Assembly: GCA_015680685.1 (NCBI GenBank)
Contig: MNCI01025357.1
Span: 984,102 to 1,035,824, forward strand
DNA from: Gnetum montanum
Taxonomy: Eukaryota; Streptophyta; Gnetopsida; Gnetales; Gnetaceae
DNA length: 51,723 nucleotides
Direction: 5' to 3'
The position numbers and the translations under genes were made by a program. The notes under the pieces were generated by a model. It had not been told where the DNA came from. It made no database searches and was given only the letters and a program-made list of their open reading frames with translations. This document shows, one piece after another, positions 22,890-32,998 of the stretch (the first letter of the stretch is position 1; the number at the start of each line of letters is the position of its first letter).

Positions 22890-25221
22890 ACAACGAGAAC
22901 GCAACATCTAGCAAGGCAATTCATTGGAGAACTAAAGAAATTTATGATGAAGAGGAGGTCTGGAGTACTCAATCTTATGTAGGAGATTCATATGTTCATA
23001 AACACCCCAACGATCCTTAGGGACTTTTTTCATCCAACTCAGATACCTCTAGTGAACATGGGACATCCCCTAGAAAGAGGAGACCCATAAGGCCTAACAC
23101 CTTCTCAATAGGTAGCAAGAGTACATTAGGGGATGATTGGGAGACTTACAAAAGTCATGATGATTCTTCCAATTCCCTTTCTTCCTTTGCTCTTTCAACA
23201 TCAAGTTGTGACATAGATGACTATTCCTTAAGGGGTCGACATAGAAATAAAAATTGAACCCATTGGCAAAATCAAAAACAACAACATGAATGTAGACAAA
23301 ATTGTCCCAATTCATGAACTCATAACCTATTTAGTGACAATGAATCCCTGCTAGCCACTAAGAGCCTAATGCATATAATAGAGGCCATTTAGATATTCCA
23401 TAGGCATGGCAAGGAAAGTTGTCTATGTAGACTTGATTTAAACAACTTTCCTAAGTTCTCAGGAGGCTATGATTTAGATCCGCAACATCATTTACAAGCT
23501 TTCTATGATGCATGTGTATGGAACAACATTGAGAATGGGTGGAAAAGGCTTAAGCTCTTCCTTATGACACTTTTTGGCCAAGAAAAAGTGTGGTACAAGT
23601 CTTTAAAACCAAATTCAATTCACCATTGGCCTACAATGATAAACCTCTTCAACGAAAGATATCAAATTTGTGCAAGAGTGTCAGCCTTGAGGAGAAAAAT
23701 CCAAGAGTGGAAACAAGGACAACATGAACCCTTGGACATGGCCTTAGAAAGATATTACTCTTTGTTAAACAAATGCCTAGGCCATGGGTTCTTCAAGGAA
23801 AGGCTAATGTATCACATCATGGATGGGCTCCTTAATGAAACAAGGGAGACCCTAGGGATGTATGCCTTAGGTCAACTATATGAAATATGAACCCATCAAT
23901 TCTAAGAGCTTATTAAGTGGGTAGCAAAAGAAGAAGGAGAAATAGCCAAATGGGAGAATGTTAAAAAATCTCAATAGGACCAAAATCTTAAAATAACAAA
24001 GGTCCATAATTATGAAGAGGAGAAATTAGCTCACCTCGAGGGGGTAAAATCATCCCCACCTTTACCAATACTAAAATCACTAGATGAAATCAAGGCAAAG
24101 ATCAACAAGATGATAGAGTGGGTACATGAAAAATGTGAAGAATATGCAAACATTATTAGAGGGAGACCAATGCAAGATAATTTTGATGACCAAAACAAAC
24201 AAAGGATACCAAACCTAGAAATGGGACAGAACACCATTCGACAATAGGAAAGAAGGGTTGAGGAAAATGAGGATAGGGGCTCAACCATAAATCATAAGTA
24301 TTAATGTGATGTTTTCTTGTATGATCACCCCAAAGGCCAATGCCTAATCTTGTCACATCTACATGAACATTGGGAAAAAATGCTACATCCAGATTTCGTA
24401 CAAAAGTACCATGCTCAATCATAATGGAAAAACCCCCAGTCATAGGGGAGGCCATCGTCAAACTGGCCACACCCTTCGTATCACCCAAAACCAAGTTCTT
24501 ATTACATTCAACACCCTATTTCTCAAACTGGATCAACATCCTCTACTTCACCTCATCATTATCACTCTCCTAAGTATCAACGGGATTACCACCTCATGTT
24601 CCTTACACTCCTTACTCTCAATATTCTCCTCCTTCACCTCCTTTTGCATTTCCAACAATTGTACTAGAACGTTTTGCACCACAACACCAACCAGAAAACA
24701 TCACTTGTGTTGCTACTATCAACAATAGTAGGAGTCCTCCACAATGTCAAAAGCATCCTTTCTTTAGGCATGGCCATAGAAAAAGACAACATGACTTTGA
24801 AACCACTACATCCTCCAACTCAACTCAAGCCCAATACCGTGATGCACCTTCCTTTTCAAACTCAACACCTCCTATTACCTTATTCAGGCCACCAATTAAT
24901 ATTCCAACAACCATGAGGCCTAATGAATATAAAAACATAAGGAGACATATCGATCCTTGCATGCCATCTTATGGTCATGGGTGCCATAGTGGGTCAACTT
25001 CTTATCACATGACCACATCTTATAATCTGCCCCACTATGCGTACTTCAATCAAGTGTATGAACCCCAATTTGGATATGTTCTTGCCACTACACCAAAAGA
25101 CACCTAGTGGTTTGGATATGACCGGACCCTAATATTTTCAACATGCATGGATCCTAACTTTCCATTTATTAATTCTTGCCATGATCAAAGGTTTAGTCAT
25201 GGGGGATATCCCCCATTCTAA
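22890..25221 (+). pseudogene. G3 gag
   Basis: Broken only by scattered stops and shifts. An N-terminal acidic, Ser-rich region (DEEEVWSTQSYVGDSY, SSNSLSSFALSTSSCD) leads to the gag core at 23430-23880: FPKFSGGYDLDPQHHLQAFY, VWYKSLKPNSI, ALERYYSLLNKCLGHG and MYHIMDGL. A charged helical linker (24050-24290) follows, then a long Pro/His/Tyr/Ser-rich tail (24380-25130). No zinc knuckle is seen. The final codons read FSHGGYPPF and stop (25219-25221), the same signature as the end of pol in G2, suggesting that an internal deletion joined gag to the pol terminus. The original start codon is uncertain; 22890 is the first sequence in frame with the N-terminal region. Confidence 0.75.
25191..25207 (+). 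promoter_or_regulatory. First internal polypurine-like tract of G3
   Basis: GTTTAGTCATGGGGGAT at the end of the gag frame, matching the tracts at the end of G1 gag and G2 pol. Confidence 0.4.
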
Positions 25222-26636
25222 CAAGAAAAATTAGTAAATTTTTTCCTTTTCTTTAGTTCTACAATTTTTTGTTTTTCAATATTTTTTGTTTTCTAATTTC
25301 TCATTTTCCAATTTGTCATTTTATCTTTTGTAGGTAATCTCATCTATGAATAAAATACTCATGTAACCAATCGGTTGAGGTGTTGTTCTATGTTATCGAG
25401 TCACAAGTGATTAATTACTTGGACAATGAGCCCACAACATCCATCCACTTGTTCTATTAATAAGAGGTTCTTGCTCTAGGTATGATGATATTCTTGTTAT
25501 CATCAAAACTTAAAGTAACTTTGTACCCAATATGCCCAGAGTGAAGAGTGATGAACTAAGAGGGAATGGCAGGGGTGTAACATCAAGGGGACTGGTGGAT
25601 TCTCTTTGCTGACATCTGTATGTGCTATCATGCAACTTGGTTATACTAACATCCTTGTAGATCTAACAAATAATATGAGTAAGAGTGGTAATAAAGGCAA
25701 TCAAGAAAGGAATGTCATGTGGTTCTAGGGGGATCCAACTGGAAAGACATGCACCCATGCCTAAAGGTTGGCAGCTTCTCCAAATTACCTTTCGGAAAGA
25801 CCAAGTGCAAAAGCAGCTAGAAGAAGAAAAGAAGAAGAAGAAGAAAGCAAGAAGAAAAGAAAGAAATAAAGCAAAAATGAAAAGCACAAAAAAAATGCTA
25901 CAAAAAAATTCAAATCACTCATCCCTTGCACAGAATGCCAAGGGATCATACACCTTGTTTTCATGATGCTCTTATGGTTGTCTATCATTGGAATGAAATA
26001 ATGCAATGTCACTAATCAGAGGTATGGACTTGGTTTTGATCTTGGCGTGAAAGGCTAATGGTACTTTAATCACGCACAACATGTAGGATTCATTGTACCC
26101 ATGGTAAGTTACCTCACATCCCAATCTCTATAATCCCTTCTACAATTCATCTCATCTCACAGTTCGGATAATCCTAACTTGTGTCTTGTGTGGCATAGAA
26201 TTCATACCTCATAGCAGTGGTACTTAACATGTGTGTGTTTTGTTGCACAAGTGTGAGTTTCATTTAACCCTTTTAATACCTATGGAAATTTTAAGGTGTG
26301 GTTACACAAGGCCATTATAGGTTAGAACTTGCTTTGGGGAGGACCCACTTGTGTGAATTTTGTAATTTGTACTTGTTGCACACAACCACATCATTTTATA
26401 CTCTCCAAGTACTCCATTTCCAAATCTATTCTTTCCCTCATCATCATTTTAATCAAAGGTTTCGTAGAATCATTACATGTCCTTTTTTCTCATCCTTTTC
26501 AAAGAACTTCATTCTATGATTCCACTTCATTACACTTTCGATGCCTCAATTCTCACTTGCCATTACCCTAAACCTTTTGAATCTACCTCAAATCCTTCAA
26601 TTTTGGCCCTAAAACTTGAAAAATCATGAATTATAC
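25222..26636 (+). other. G3 post-gag non-coding block
   Basis: Matches the G1 and G2 blocks at ACAATGAGCCCACAACATCC (25423-25442), GGTGTAACATCAAGGGGACT (25573-25592), a GGAAAGACATGCACCCATGC unit (25741-25760), GGTATGGACTTGGT (26021-26034), CCCATGGTAAGTTACCTCAC (26099-26118) and CTTTGGGGAGGACCCACTTG (26332-26351). ATGGTAAGTTA fits a plant 5' splice site. The GAA-rich run at 25815-25870 gives a Lys/Glu-rich frame that I regard as incidental. Confidence 0.55.
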
Positions 26637-26730
26637 TCATGATATTGGGTACCTGATATCAAGTACAACATGATATTGGGTATGTGGTATGGTGTACATA
26701 ATATCATGTCTATAAAAAGTATATATGTGG
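26637..26730 (+). promoter_or_regulatory. Internal U3-like promoter module of G3
   Basis: CATGATATTGGGTACCTGAT, then a second TGATATTGGGTATG, then TACATAATATCATG and TATA box CTATAAAAAG (26710-26719). The order, wording and spacing match the U3 core of the G3 LTRs (TGATATTGGGTAC, ATACATGATATCATG, CTATAAATA). The sequence after the TATA box does not match the LTR R region, so it is not simply an inserted LTR. It lies about 500 bases before the accessory ORF, in the same direction. Promoter function is inference. Confidence 0.55.
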
Positions 26731-26902
26731 GACCCTTACACACTACGAACATAATTTCCTTAGTTGATGCAGCAGGAGTTGTTCAAATTTTCTTTCACGA
26801 TTTTCAACAATTTGCAAGTTTAAATTCAACCTTCAATATTTCACTCTTCAACACTCCAATTTCTTTTCTAATTAAACCTAATTAAACTCAAATTGTTTAA
26901 CT

Positions 26903-26922
26903 TAGTTGTGGGGGAGGGGTAC
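26903..26922 (+). promoter_or_regulatory. Second internal purine tract of G3
   Basis: AGTTGTGGGGGAGGGGTACT, resembling the 3' tract (CAATTGTGGAGGTA, 30182-30195). A similar TTGTGGGGGCTAAGG lies in G1 near 9638-9652, just before the G2 insertion. Confidence 0.35.
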
Positions 26923-27230
26923 TGTAGAACTTGTGCATAATTTTTTAAAAATTTGCTATCACCTGAAGGATATCATAGGGGTATGTACTATTAGAAATTC
27001 ATGCCAAACTAATTTTCTCCCTTTATCCAAGCCATCTAAGCTATTATATGAGTCACCTAAATATATTAGGTCTGACATTAAACTTTTAGGGTAACTTCCT
27101 TGAAAAATTTCTAACTCTAGAATCACACTAAGCAAAGAATTAAACATTTATTAAAGGCAATGAGTAAGGTATAAGATAACCAAATTTGTTTAAATAAATT
27201 TACTAACAATTGTTCCCTGTGTGATTTCAA

Positions 27231-30014
27231 ATGGCCCCTAAAAGAGCACAATAGGGAGGACTTTCTCAAGGTGCAACTAAATGCCCAAGAAGAGGTAGAG
27301 GCCAAGGACCTCATGTAGAACATGCAGAGCAAGAGGCAAAATCATTTAGCATCCATCAAGAAACTCCTATCACTACACAATTTAGCCAAGTACAAGGTGG
27401 AGAGGTTAGGGTTCTAGAACAAGGACAACACCTCACATTGTTCCTAGAATGTGTTCAAGCCATTCGGGAAAGGTTCACATCCTCTACCGTGATTGTGGAA
27501 CTTAATTTTGGACCTTTTACCAAATTTTCCCCTAAACCAATCAAGGGTCTACTTAAGGGATCTCCACTATGCCCTATCCTCTAGAGAGTGGAGAATGGTA
27601 TTTTGATGAAACATATTAATTTTGGCACAATAAAGAAGAGGGCACCACCATCGATATTGGTGGAATTTCAGTAGATTTCTCCATAAAGGCCATTGTAGAA
27701 GTTCTGAATCTTCCAAATAGAGGATCCAAAGTTGCTCATTTGTCCACTTGCCCTGATGCAAATGCAAGAAAAATATGGTTAAAAAAGGCATATGGCAAAG
27801 AAGACAAGACATATGGAGAATTAACCCTTGAAGAGAGAATTTACTTTAAAATTGGCACCTATCATATTTTCCCAAAAAAATAATTAGATAGAATTTCTAC
27901 CTATGTGGTAAAAGGAAGTGCAATTTTGATGGGCAAGGTTGATGCCACTTTGCCCCATCTATATTTAATAGAAATATTAAGGTGGTTTGAAGGATGGAAG
28001 ACAGGAAAGTTTGCACTCCATGTCTAATTAGGAAGTTGTGTTGGTGTGTTGGAATTCTAGGGTACACCAATGACATCCTCAAAAAGCTCAAAATGCTTCA
28101 TATGTTGAATTACTCAAGCCACCAGCACCAAGAAAAGATTTTGGTGAGACGTTGGAGCCTAAACAAGAATACAGGATTGGGCCCACTACACCTCAAATGG
28201 TAGGGCCTAAGCAACTTCCAAACATAAGGCTTAGCCAATAATAAGAAGCATGGCCTAGCATGCAGCCCACAAGCCAATAAGACTAGCAACCACCATATCG
28301 CTGCAAAATTACCAACCATTGTTGAGCCATCGTAGAGACAGTCAGTTGGGGAAGTAGAGACAAGGCCAATCTCTTCAAGGTGATTAATGATGTTGTACAG
28401 CCCATCATATCAATTGATCCTACAAAGGGTGAGGTCTCAATTCAAATAGGAGGAGGGGAATCACACTGGTTACAACAGATCTTTGGAAATGCTGCATCAT
28501 TCCAAGTATAATTAGAAACTAGTGAAGGTGCCATAATGGTGATCATGCAATACCAGGATGCAGCTGGAGTAGTAGAGGTGTTCGCGAACCACATCAAATA
28601 ATTTTTTAATGTCCTTGTCATGCTACTGGCAAATTTCATAGGAGCACGTGATGCTCAAGTTCTAGTCGGTACCTCAATGACTCTTGCGGAACATGAGGAT
28701 GCATTGAATCGCTTGCTGCAAATAAGATAAGTAATGACATCCTTGTTTGACATCCCCCAAGATGTCACAATAGCACAATCAAACCTCGTTTCCACTAAAG
28801 GGAAGCTAATCATGGCTAAGGTTAGGGTCAAACATGCAAAAGATGAGTTGTAGAGACTCCAAGAAAAGTTTGTTGCCCTACAAGTTGAACGATGGAATCC
28901 ATCCCAACTTGTTGTAGCCGATTAGTTAGAATCATTTAGAACAGAGTAGTTAAATGAACTATTAGTGGAGAATAAAAGGGTGAAAATGGAAAAAGAGAAG
29001 CTTTTTTAGGATGCTTCAAAAGCACAAGCTCAAATGTATGCACATGTTAAAGCTCTTAAGGCTTTACAAGAAGAAAATAAACTCCTTGTTACCAAAAATC
29101 TTCGGTTGAAGATAGTTGAAAAATAGAAGAACCTTCTCAAAGAAAGTTTCCAACAAATGCAAGAACAACTAATAAGAGTCAACCAAGATATAAGTCACTT
29201 AGCTAGAGAAAATAGAATCCTCTCAATGAAGGAGGTACACGCCATCCGACAGAAGATAGCCATTGAAATAAGCACATACAAAAATAAGGCTAAGAAGCAT
29301 GAAAAATTAAAGGAGCACTTCTGTGACCAGGTGGGCATGTACAAGGAAATCATAGAGAAGGAGCTCTGAATGGTCAAAGCACATATCAACTCCCTCAGTG
29401 CTCAAAACACTGATTGGCAAGCCATTTTGGATACTTATGCCCTTGCCCATTAGGTGAACTTAAAAAGCTGAGACCTATAGATCCAAGATCTTAAAGAATA
29501 CATGGAGTTGGCAAATCTATGATATGCCAACTTGGCCATGTTAATAGCAGGGCACCTAAGAACTAAGCTCGAGAAGCAAGTAGCTACTGCCTATGCTAAA
29601 TATGAGATAGAGTTTGTGGAACATAAGAAGACATTGCAAAGATTAGAGGTGGAAAACTTTGAATTGGAGGTGGTAAAGGCTAGCTACCAAGGTTAAAAAG
29701 ATGTAGCAGCAGATTTGTCTTGATGACTTACAGATTACTAGGAACTCAAAGACAAAGCTAGAGCCTATGAGGAGGAATGACAGCTATTTGCAGCATGGTA
29801 TGACAAGGCCAATCAAATGTTCCTACAACAATAGTGTCCATGGGAAGTGCCAACTCTATCAAACATTGGAACATTAGTATGGAAAACTCATGATCCTTGG
29901 ACAGAAGAGGAAAAACTTTAGGCACTTCTTTAAAGGTATCCATTTCAGAAGCTTGGAGCACAGGACAAAGGAAAGGCACCCATGGAGGAGCCACCATCAT
30001 TAGGAACCACATGA
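27231..30014 (+). pseudogene. G3 accessory ORF, coiled-coil protein of unknown function
   Basis: Not assigned to a known enzyme. Start ATG gives MAPKRAQ then GGLSQGATKCPRRGRGQG, a basic head. After a frameshift near 27585 comes a conserved block (residues about 120-260): FDETY, FWHNKEEGTTIDIGG, IKAIVEVLNLPNRGSK, DANARKIWLKKAYGK, ERIYFKIGTYHIFPKK, LIEILRWFEGW. A Pro/Thr-rich linker, a second conserved patch (IGGGESHW, FGNAASF, VIMQYQDAAG, about 400-450), a heptad-rich coiled coil (about 505-850) and the tail GKAPMEEPPSLGTT follow. The stop is at 30012-30014; the net frame is preserved over 928 codons. G4 has the same protein on the other strand. The first block loosely recalls plant transposon-associated domains of the form 'FS..AI...L.LP'; that is a guess. 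No RT, integrase, zinc knuckle or membrane segment is seen. Confidence 0.7.
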
Positions 30015-30195
30015 GTTCCACAAGTTTTGTATTTTTTCTTGGTGTCCATATTTTGTTTTGTTAAGTCCCACACTATAACATGAAACAATCCATGGTCATT
30101 CAATAATCCCATACCTATCCACTATTTGTAATCAAATGAACTTGTTCGTCATTTTATTTGACTTGAGGACGAGTTTTTATTCAATTGTGGAGGTA

Positions 30196-31045
30196 TGATG
30201 AATCATGATTTTCTAGGCCCCGATATTGGGTATGTGATATCGCAGCCTAGATACAATATCGTATACATGATATCATGATTCCTGTGTTAGCCTATAAATA
30301 TAGCACCTAGGTGCACAGCGAGGGAGTCTTTTTAGTCAAGTTTTAGTCTTCAATTCTTATAGTCAATTTTAGTGTTCTTTCCAAGTGCATGCCCATAGTG
30401 TGATGCTTGTAATTTTACGGAACCTTTGTTCAAGTGTGACATACTTGGACCTGCACATGATCAGCAATAAATATCAAGATTACTCCATCATTGCAGCATT
30501 TACTTAGCTTTTAATTATTTTAATTGTTGATTATTTATTGTTGTTTTCTTAGTTAATATTTCTTTTATCATCATTTACTATTCCTATTGTTAACGTGGAA
30601 TGGATATGCCTTAATCACAAACATTTAAGTGTAACTACGTGGTAATTTAGTAGCATACTGAGTACTGCTTCGAGCGATGTGTGCTTGGTAATCCTAGAAA
30701 TAGTACACAAAGTCCAAGATGCATGCGGATGATTAGGGATGGATGCTCATTACACTTAGGCTAGCTTAGATCTTATTTCCTATTGCCCATTAGCTTAATT
30801 AGCTTAATTAAGTTCTCTTATTGTCCTTAGGAGTAGCATAGTAGTAGGGATCACATCATACATCTCACTCTGGACTAAACCATACATGACAAAGCAAATA
30901 CTAGTCCAAGTGTGAGCAACAGTGAACTGTGATCAACGTATAATTGTCTAGGTGCCCCAACTAGTCCATCCACGGAGTTCGACTAGATCGCATGTACATG
31001 CTTGTATTCGTATGGTTGAGCATAGGGGTACCTCACCGCTCATCA
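30196..31045 (+). repeat. G3 3' LTR
   Basis: Starts TGATGAATCATGATT after the purine-rich TGTGGAGGTA and ends CTCATCA, followed by ACTAA. TATA box CCTATAAATATAG at 30291-30303. It is close to the 5' LTR over its length, more so than the G2 or G1 pairs appear to be, suggesting a younger insertion. Confidence 0.9.
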
Positions 31046-31050
31046 ACTAA

Positions 31051-31620
31051 CATCTAAAAAACTTTATCCATATCACCCTCTCTCTCTATGATACCAATAA
31101 ACCACAATTTTTTTCCTTTGCCCTTTTTTAGTCTTACTCTTTTAGAGCTTTTATAATTGCAAATCCCATCTTTGTCTATGTTCCTTCAAGATTAGATTTA
31201 TTTCTATTTTCCTCCACCTTGATTCAAGTTTTGCTAATTTTAGTAGAATATTTTCATTTTTCTTTGGAGCAGCATTAGTTTCCTTTTTTTTTTCTCAATT
31301 TTCTCTTCAAGGGCTAATAACCTTTAAAGAAATTCTTTGTTTTTTCATGAATTGCATCTAACTATGCCCTTTTGCTATCCATATGCTTTCATTGTATAAC
31401 TAGAATTTCTTTGAGAGTAGTTGCAATGAGAGAATTTTTTTATGCCCTAAGATGTTGCCATGATAAAATTTTCAAATTTCTTGCCTAAATGACTCAATCT
31501 CTTTGGTAACAAATCCTCACTCATTAAATATCAATCAATCTAGCTTACCTCTAAGTATCTTTCCCATGGAAATGCAAGATTTGTGGAATCAAATATGCCC
31601 TAACAACAAGCTCTATCATT
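31051..31620 (-). pseudogene. LINE 5' part (ORF1-like, coiled coil)
   Basis: This continues the LINE beyond the right ACTAA copy of G3. Minus-strand frames give DAIHEKTKNFFK, LKRKLRKKK and LAKLESRWRKIEIN in different phases: a Lys/Glu-rich helical region followed by the basic segment at 21740-21890, the usual order in LINE ORF1-type proteins. Many stops. The upstream end is not clear; a short-unit repeat follows. Confidence 0.5.
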
Positions 31621-31627
31621 GATAAAA

Positions 31628-31765
31628 ATCAAATTCACTAGAGAAAAATCAAAGAAAAAAAAAATCAAATTCACTCAAAAAACATTAGATCCACTGAAAA
31701 AATCATATTCATTAAAGAAACTTCAAATTTATTGAAAAAATATAAGATTCATTGAAAAACATCTT
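31628..31765. repeat. Degenerate short tandem repeat (20-25 base units)
   Basis: Units of the form ATCAAATTCACTGAAAAA recur about six times with variation. They may be part of the LINE 5' untranslated region, as they lie directly upstream of its first coding remnant. Confidence 0.6.
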
Positions 31766-32210
31766 ATCTACCCAAAGCATCAAAACCATTAACAACACAA
31801 TCTTTACAAAATTTTGTGAAGCTACTTGTAAACTAAAGTATTTTTAAAATTTATAGGGGCAACAATCCATGCTAAGAGGGCTAGATGCACCAAAACAAAA
31901 GGTAAAAGGGTTTTACTAGCAAAGATAAAAATGTTAAAAATATAATATACTAGCAAAAGGAATAAGCCTTTGATTTTCTGCTATTGCCATACTAATTGAA
32001 CTCTTTATCACTGGCTAAGAGTCTGGAAAGATAGATTTTGACCCTTGTTATTTTATTAAAACAATTCCAAAAATCATTGTTGGTTATGCAGGTAAATAAA
32101 TATAACAAATTTTGAAAATGTCATGTAAATGGAGTCATGCCCGTTTAACCATAGTAATGAATTGTGACTTTCGATTCTAACCATTATACATAACTGTTAA
32201 CAATCAGAGA
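31766..32210. other. Unassigned AT-rich stretch
   Basis: No coding frame and no clear transposon match. It marks the change from AT-rich transposon DNA to the CpG-richer segment that begins near 32215. Confidence 0.5.
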
Positions 32211-32217
32211 TTCTCTC

Positions 32218-32664
32218 TTATGCGCGCAGCCCTTGATTTGCGCTACTTTGTAATGACACGATGAACTCGCATATCTTTTCCCCATATTGCGTTACTACGA
32301 AACCAGCGGAATTGCCATGACCAGATGCTGAAACCATATGACAAATACAAGAAAATGGTCCGCCCAAAGAAAACATGGAGCCGGTGCCATGTAGCTTTTT
32401 TGCAGTTCCTCCAACGACCGGGCGAAGATGAGAGAAATCAGCGTAGCCCTGGAGTGAGTGCAACGTAATGCACAGTGCATTCAACGTGACTGCTTTTTCC
32501 ACCAGTCTATGCACTGCAGTGCATTCATCGTGGCTTTTCCGCACGATAATTTTGCTTCCACTCATTGCGGAGTGAAAGAAATGATAGCTTTCCACAGCCC
32601 AAGCGTTGCGCAGTCCATAGCCCTTGTCCGTTCCATTTGAGTTTCCAAGGCAATCCAGTACCAT
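32218..32664 (-). CDS. CpG-rich open frame, possible low-copy gene fragment
   Basis: A 148-codon uninterrupted frame (start 32664, stop TAA at 32218), preceded in frame by a stop seven codons upstream. Many CpG-containing codons are intact (CGC, GTC-GTT, ACG), unlike everywhere else except LTR-A. The protein has no transposon motif. The end GFVVTQYGEKICEF faintly recalls the RYGEKA stretch of plant senescence/dehydration (ERD7-type) proteins, but the rest does not support that firmly. A second minus frame (32525-32731) carries LLELGDGGLLDGTGLPW and could be a frameshifted or spliced upstream part. It may be an exon, a gene fragment or chance. Confidence 0.3.
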   Translation of the reverse strand: MVLDCLGNSNGTDKGYGLRNAWAVESYHFFHSAMSGSKIIVRKSHDECTAVHRLVEKAVTLNALCITLHSLQGYADFSHLRPVVGGTAKKLHGTGSMFSLGGPFSCICHMVSASGHGNSAGFVVTQYGEKICEFIVSLQSSANQGLRA

Positions 32665-32751
32665 CCAGCAGGCCTCCGTCTCCTAGTTCCAGTAGCTGCC
32701 CCATTGGTTGAATAATATCATTTTCATGCATCAGACCTCAGAGTTGCAAAA

Positions 32752-32998
32752 TGGGAATAAAACTGGGAATAAATGGGAATAAAACTGGGAATAAAACTAT
32801 GCGCTGGAGATTCGCGATTGTTCGCATTGGATTCGGGAGCGTACAGAAGCCCATTAAATACGCAATGGGTACATATTTCATAATTTCCAATAAAGTTTTA
32901 TCGGTCTCCCTGCCTTGCCTGGTATTATTCTTGCCTTGTTCTCGATTGTCTGCATTGTACATTAAAATCTTATGTCTGCATTGTACATTAAAATCTTA
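32752..32998. repeat. Short tandem repeats in the CpG-rich island
   Basis: GGGAATAAAACT-type units repeat four times at 32752-32797 (one unit shorter). At 32948-32997 the 25-base unit starting GTCTGCATTGTACATTAAAA is present twice in tandem with one extra base between. Confidence 0.75.

Larger units (their letters stand above)
21898..31045 (+). mobile_element. G3, gypsy element with gag and accessory ORF but no pol
   Basis: A complete insertion: LTRs of about 842 and 850 bases start TGATGAAT and end CATCA, flanked by perfect ACTAA duplications (21893-21897, 31046-31050). Inside are a tRNA-Asp-type primer site, gag, a conserved non-coding block, a U3-like promoter module (26637-26730), a purine tract (26903-26922), an unassigned ORF (27231-30014) and the 3' LTR. 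No protease, RT or integrase motif is visible. It was therefore probably moved by enzymes of an autonomous relative such as the G2 family, which has the same kind of primer site and similar gag. Confidence 0.85.

Noticed and set aside
24156-24494. 112-codon minus-strand frame
   Set aside because: Antisense of the G3 gag linker and start of its tail, whose plus-strand codons align with other gags.
25685-25966. Lys/Glu-rich 93-codon frame
   Set aside because: Produced by a GAA-rich run in the non-coding block; the equivalent place in G1 and G2 has no such frame.
26637-26922. A solo or nested LTR in G3
   Set aside because: Only the U3 core matches. No R/U5 match, no CTCATCA end and no target duplication are seen.
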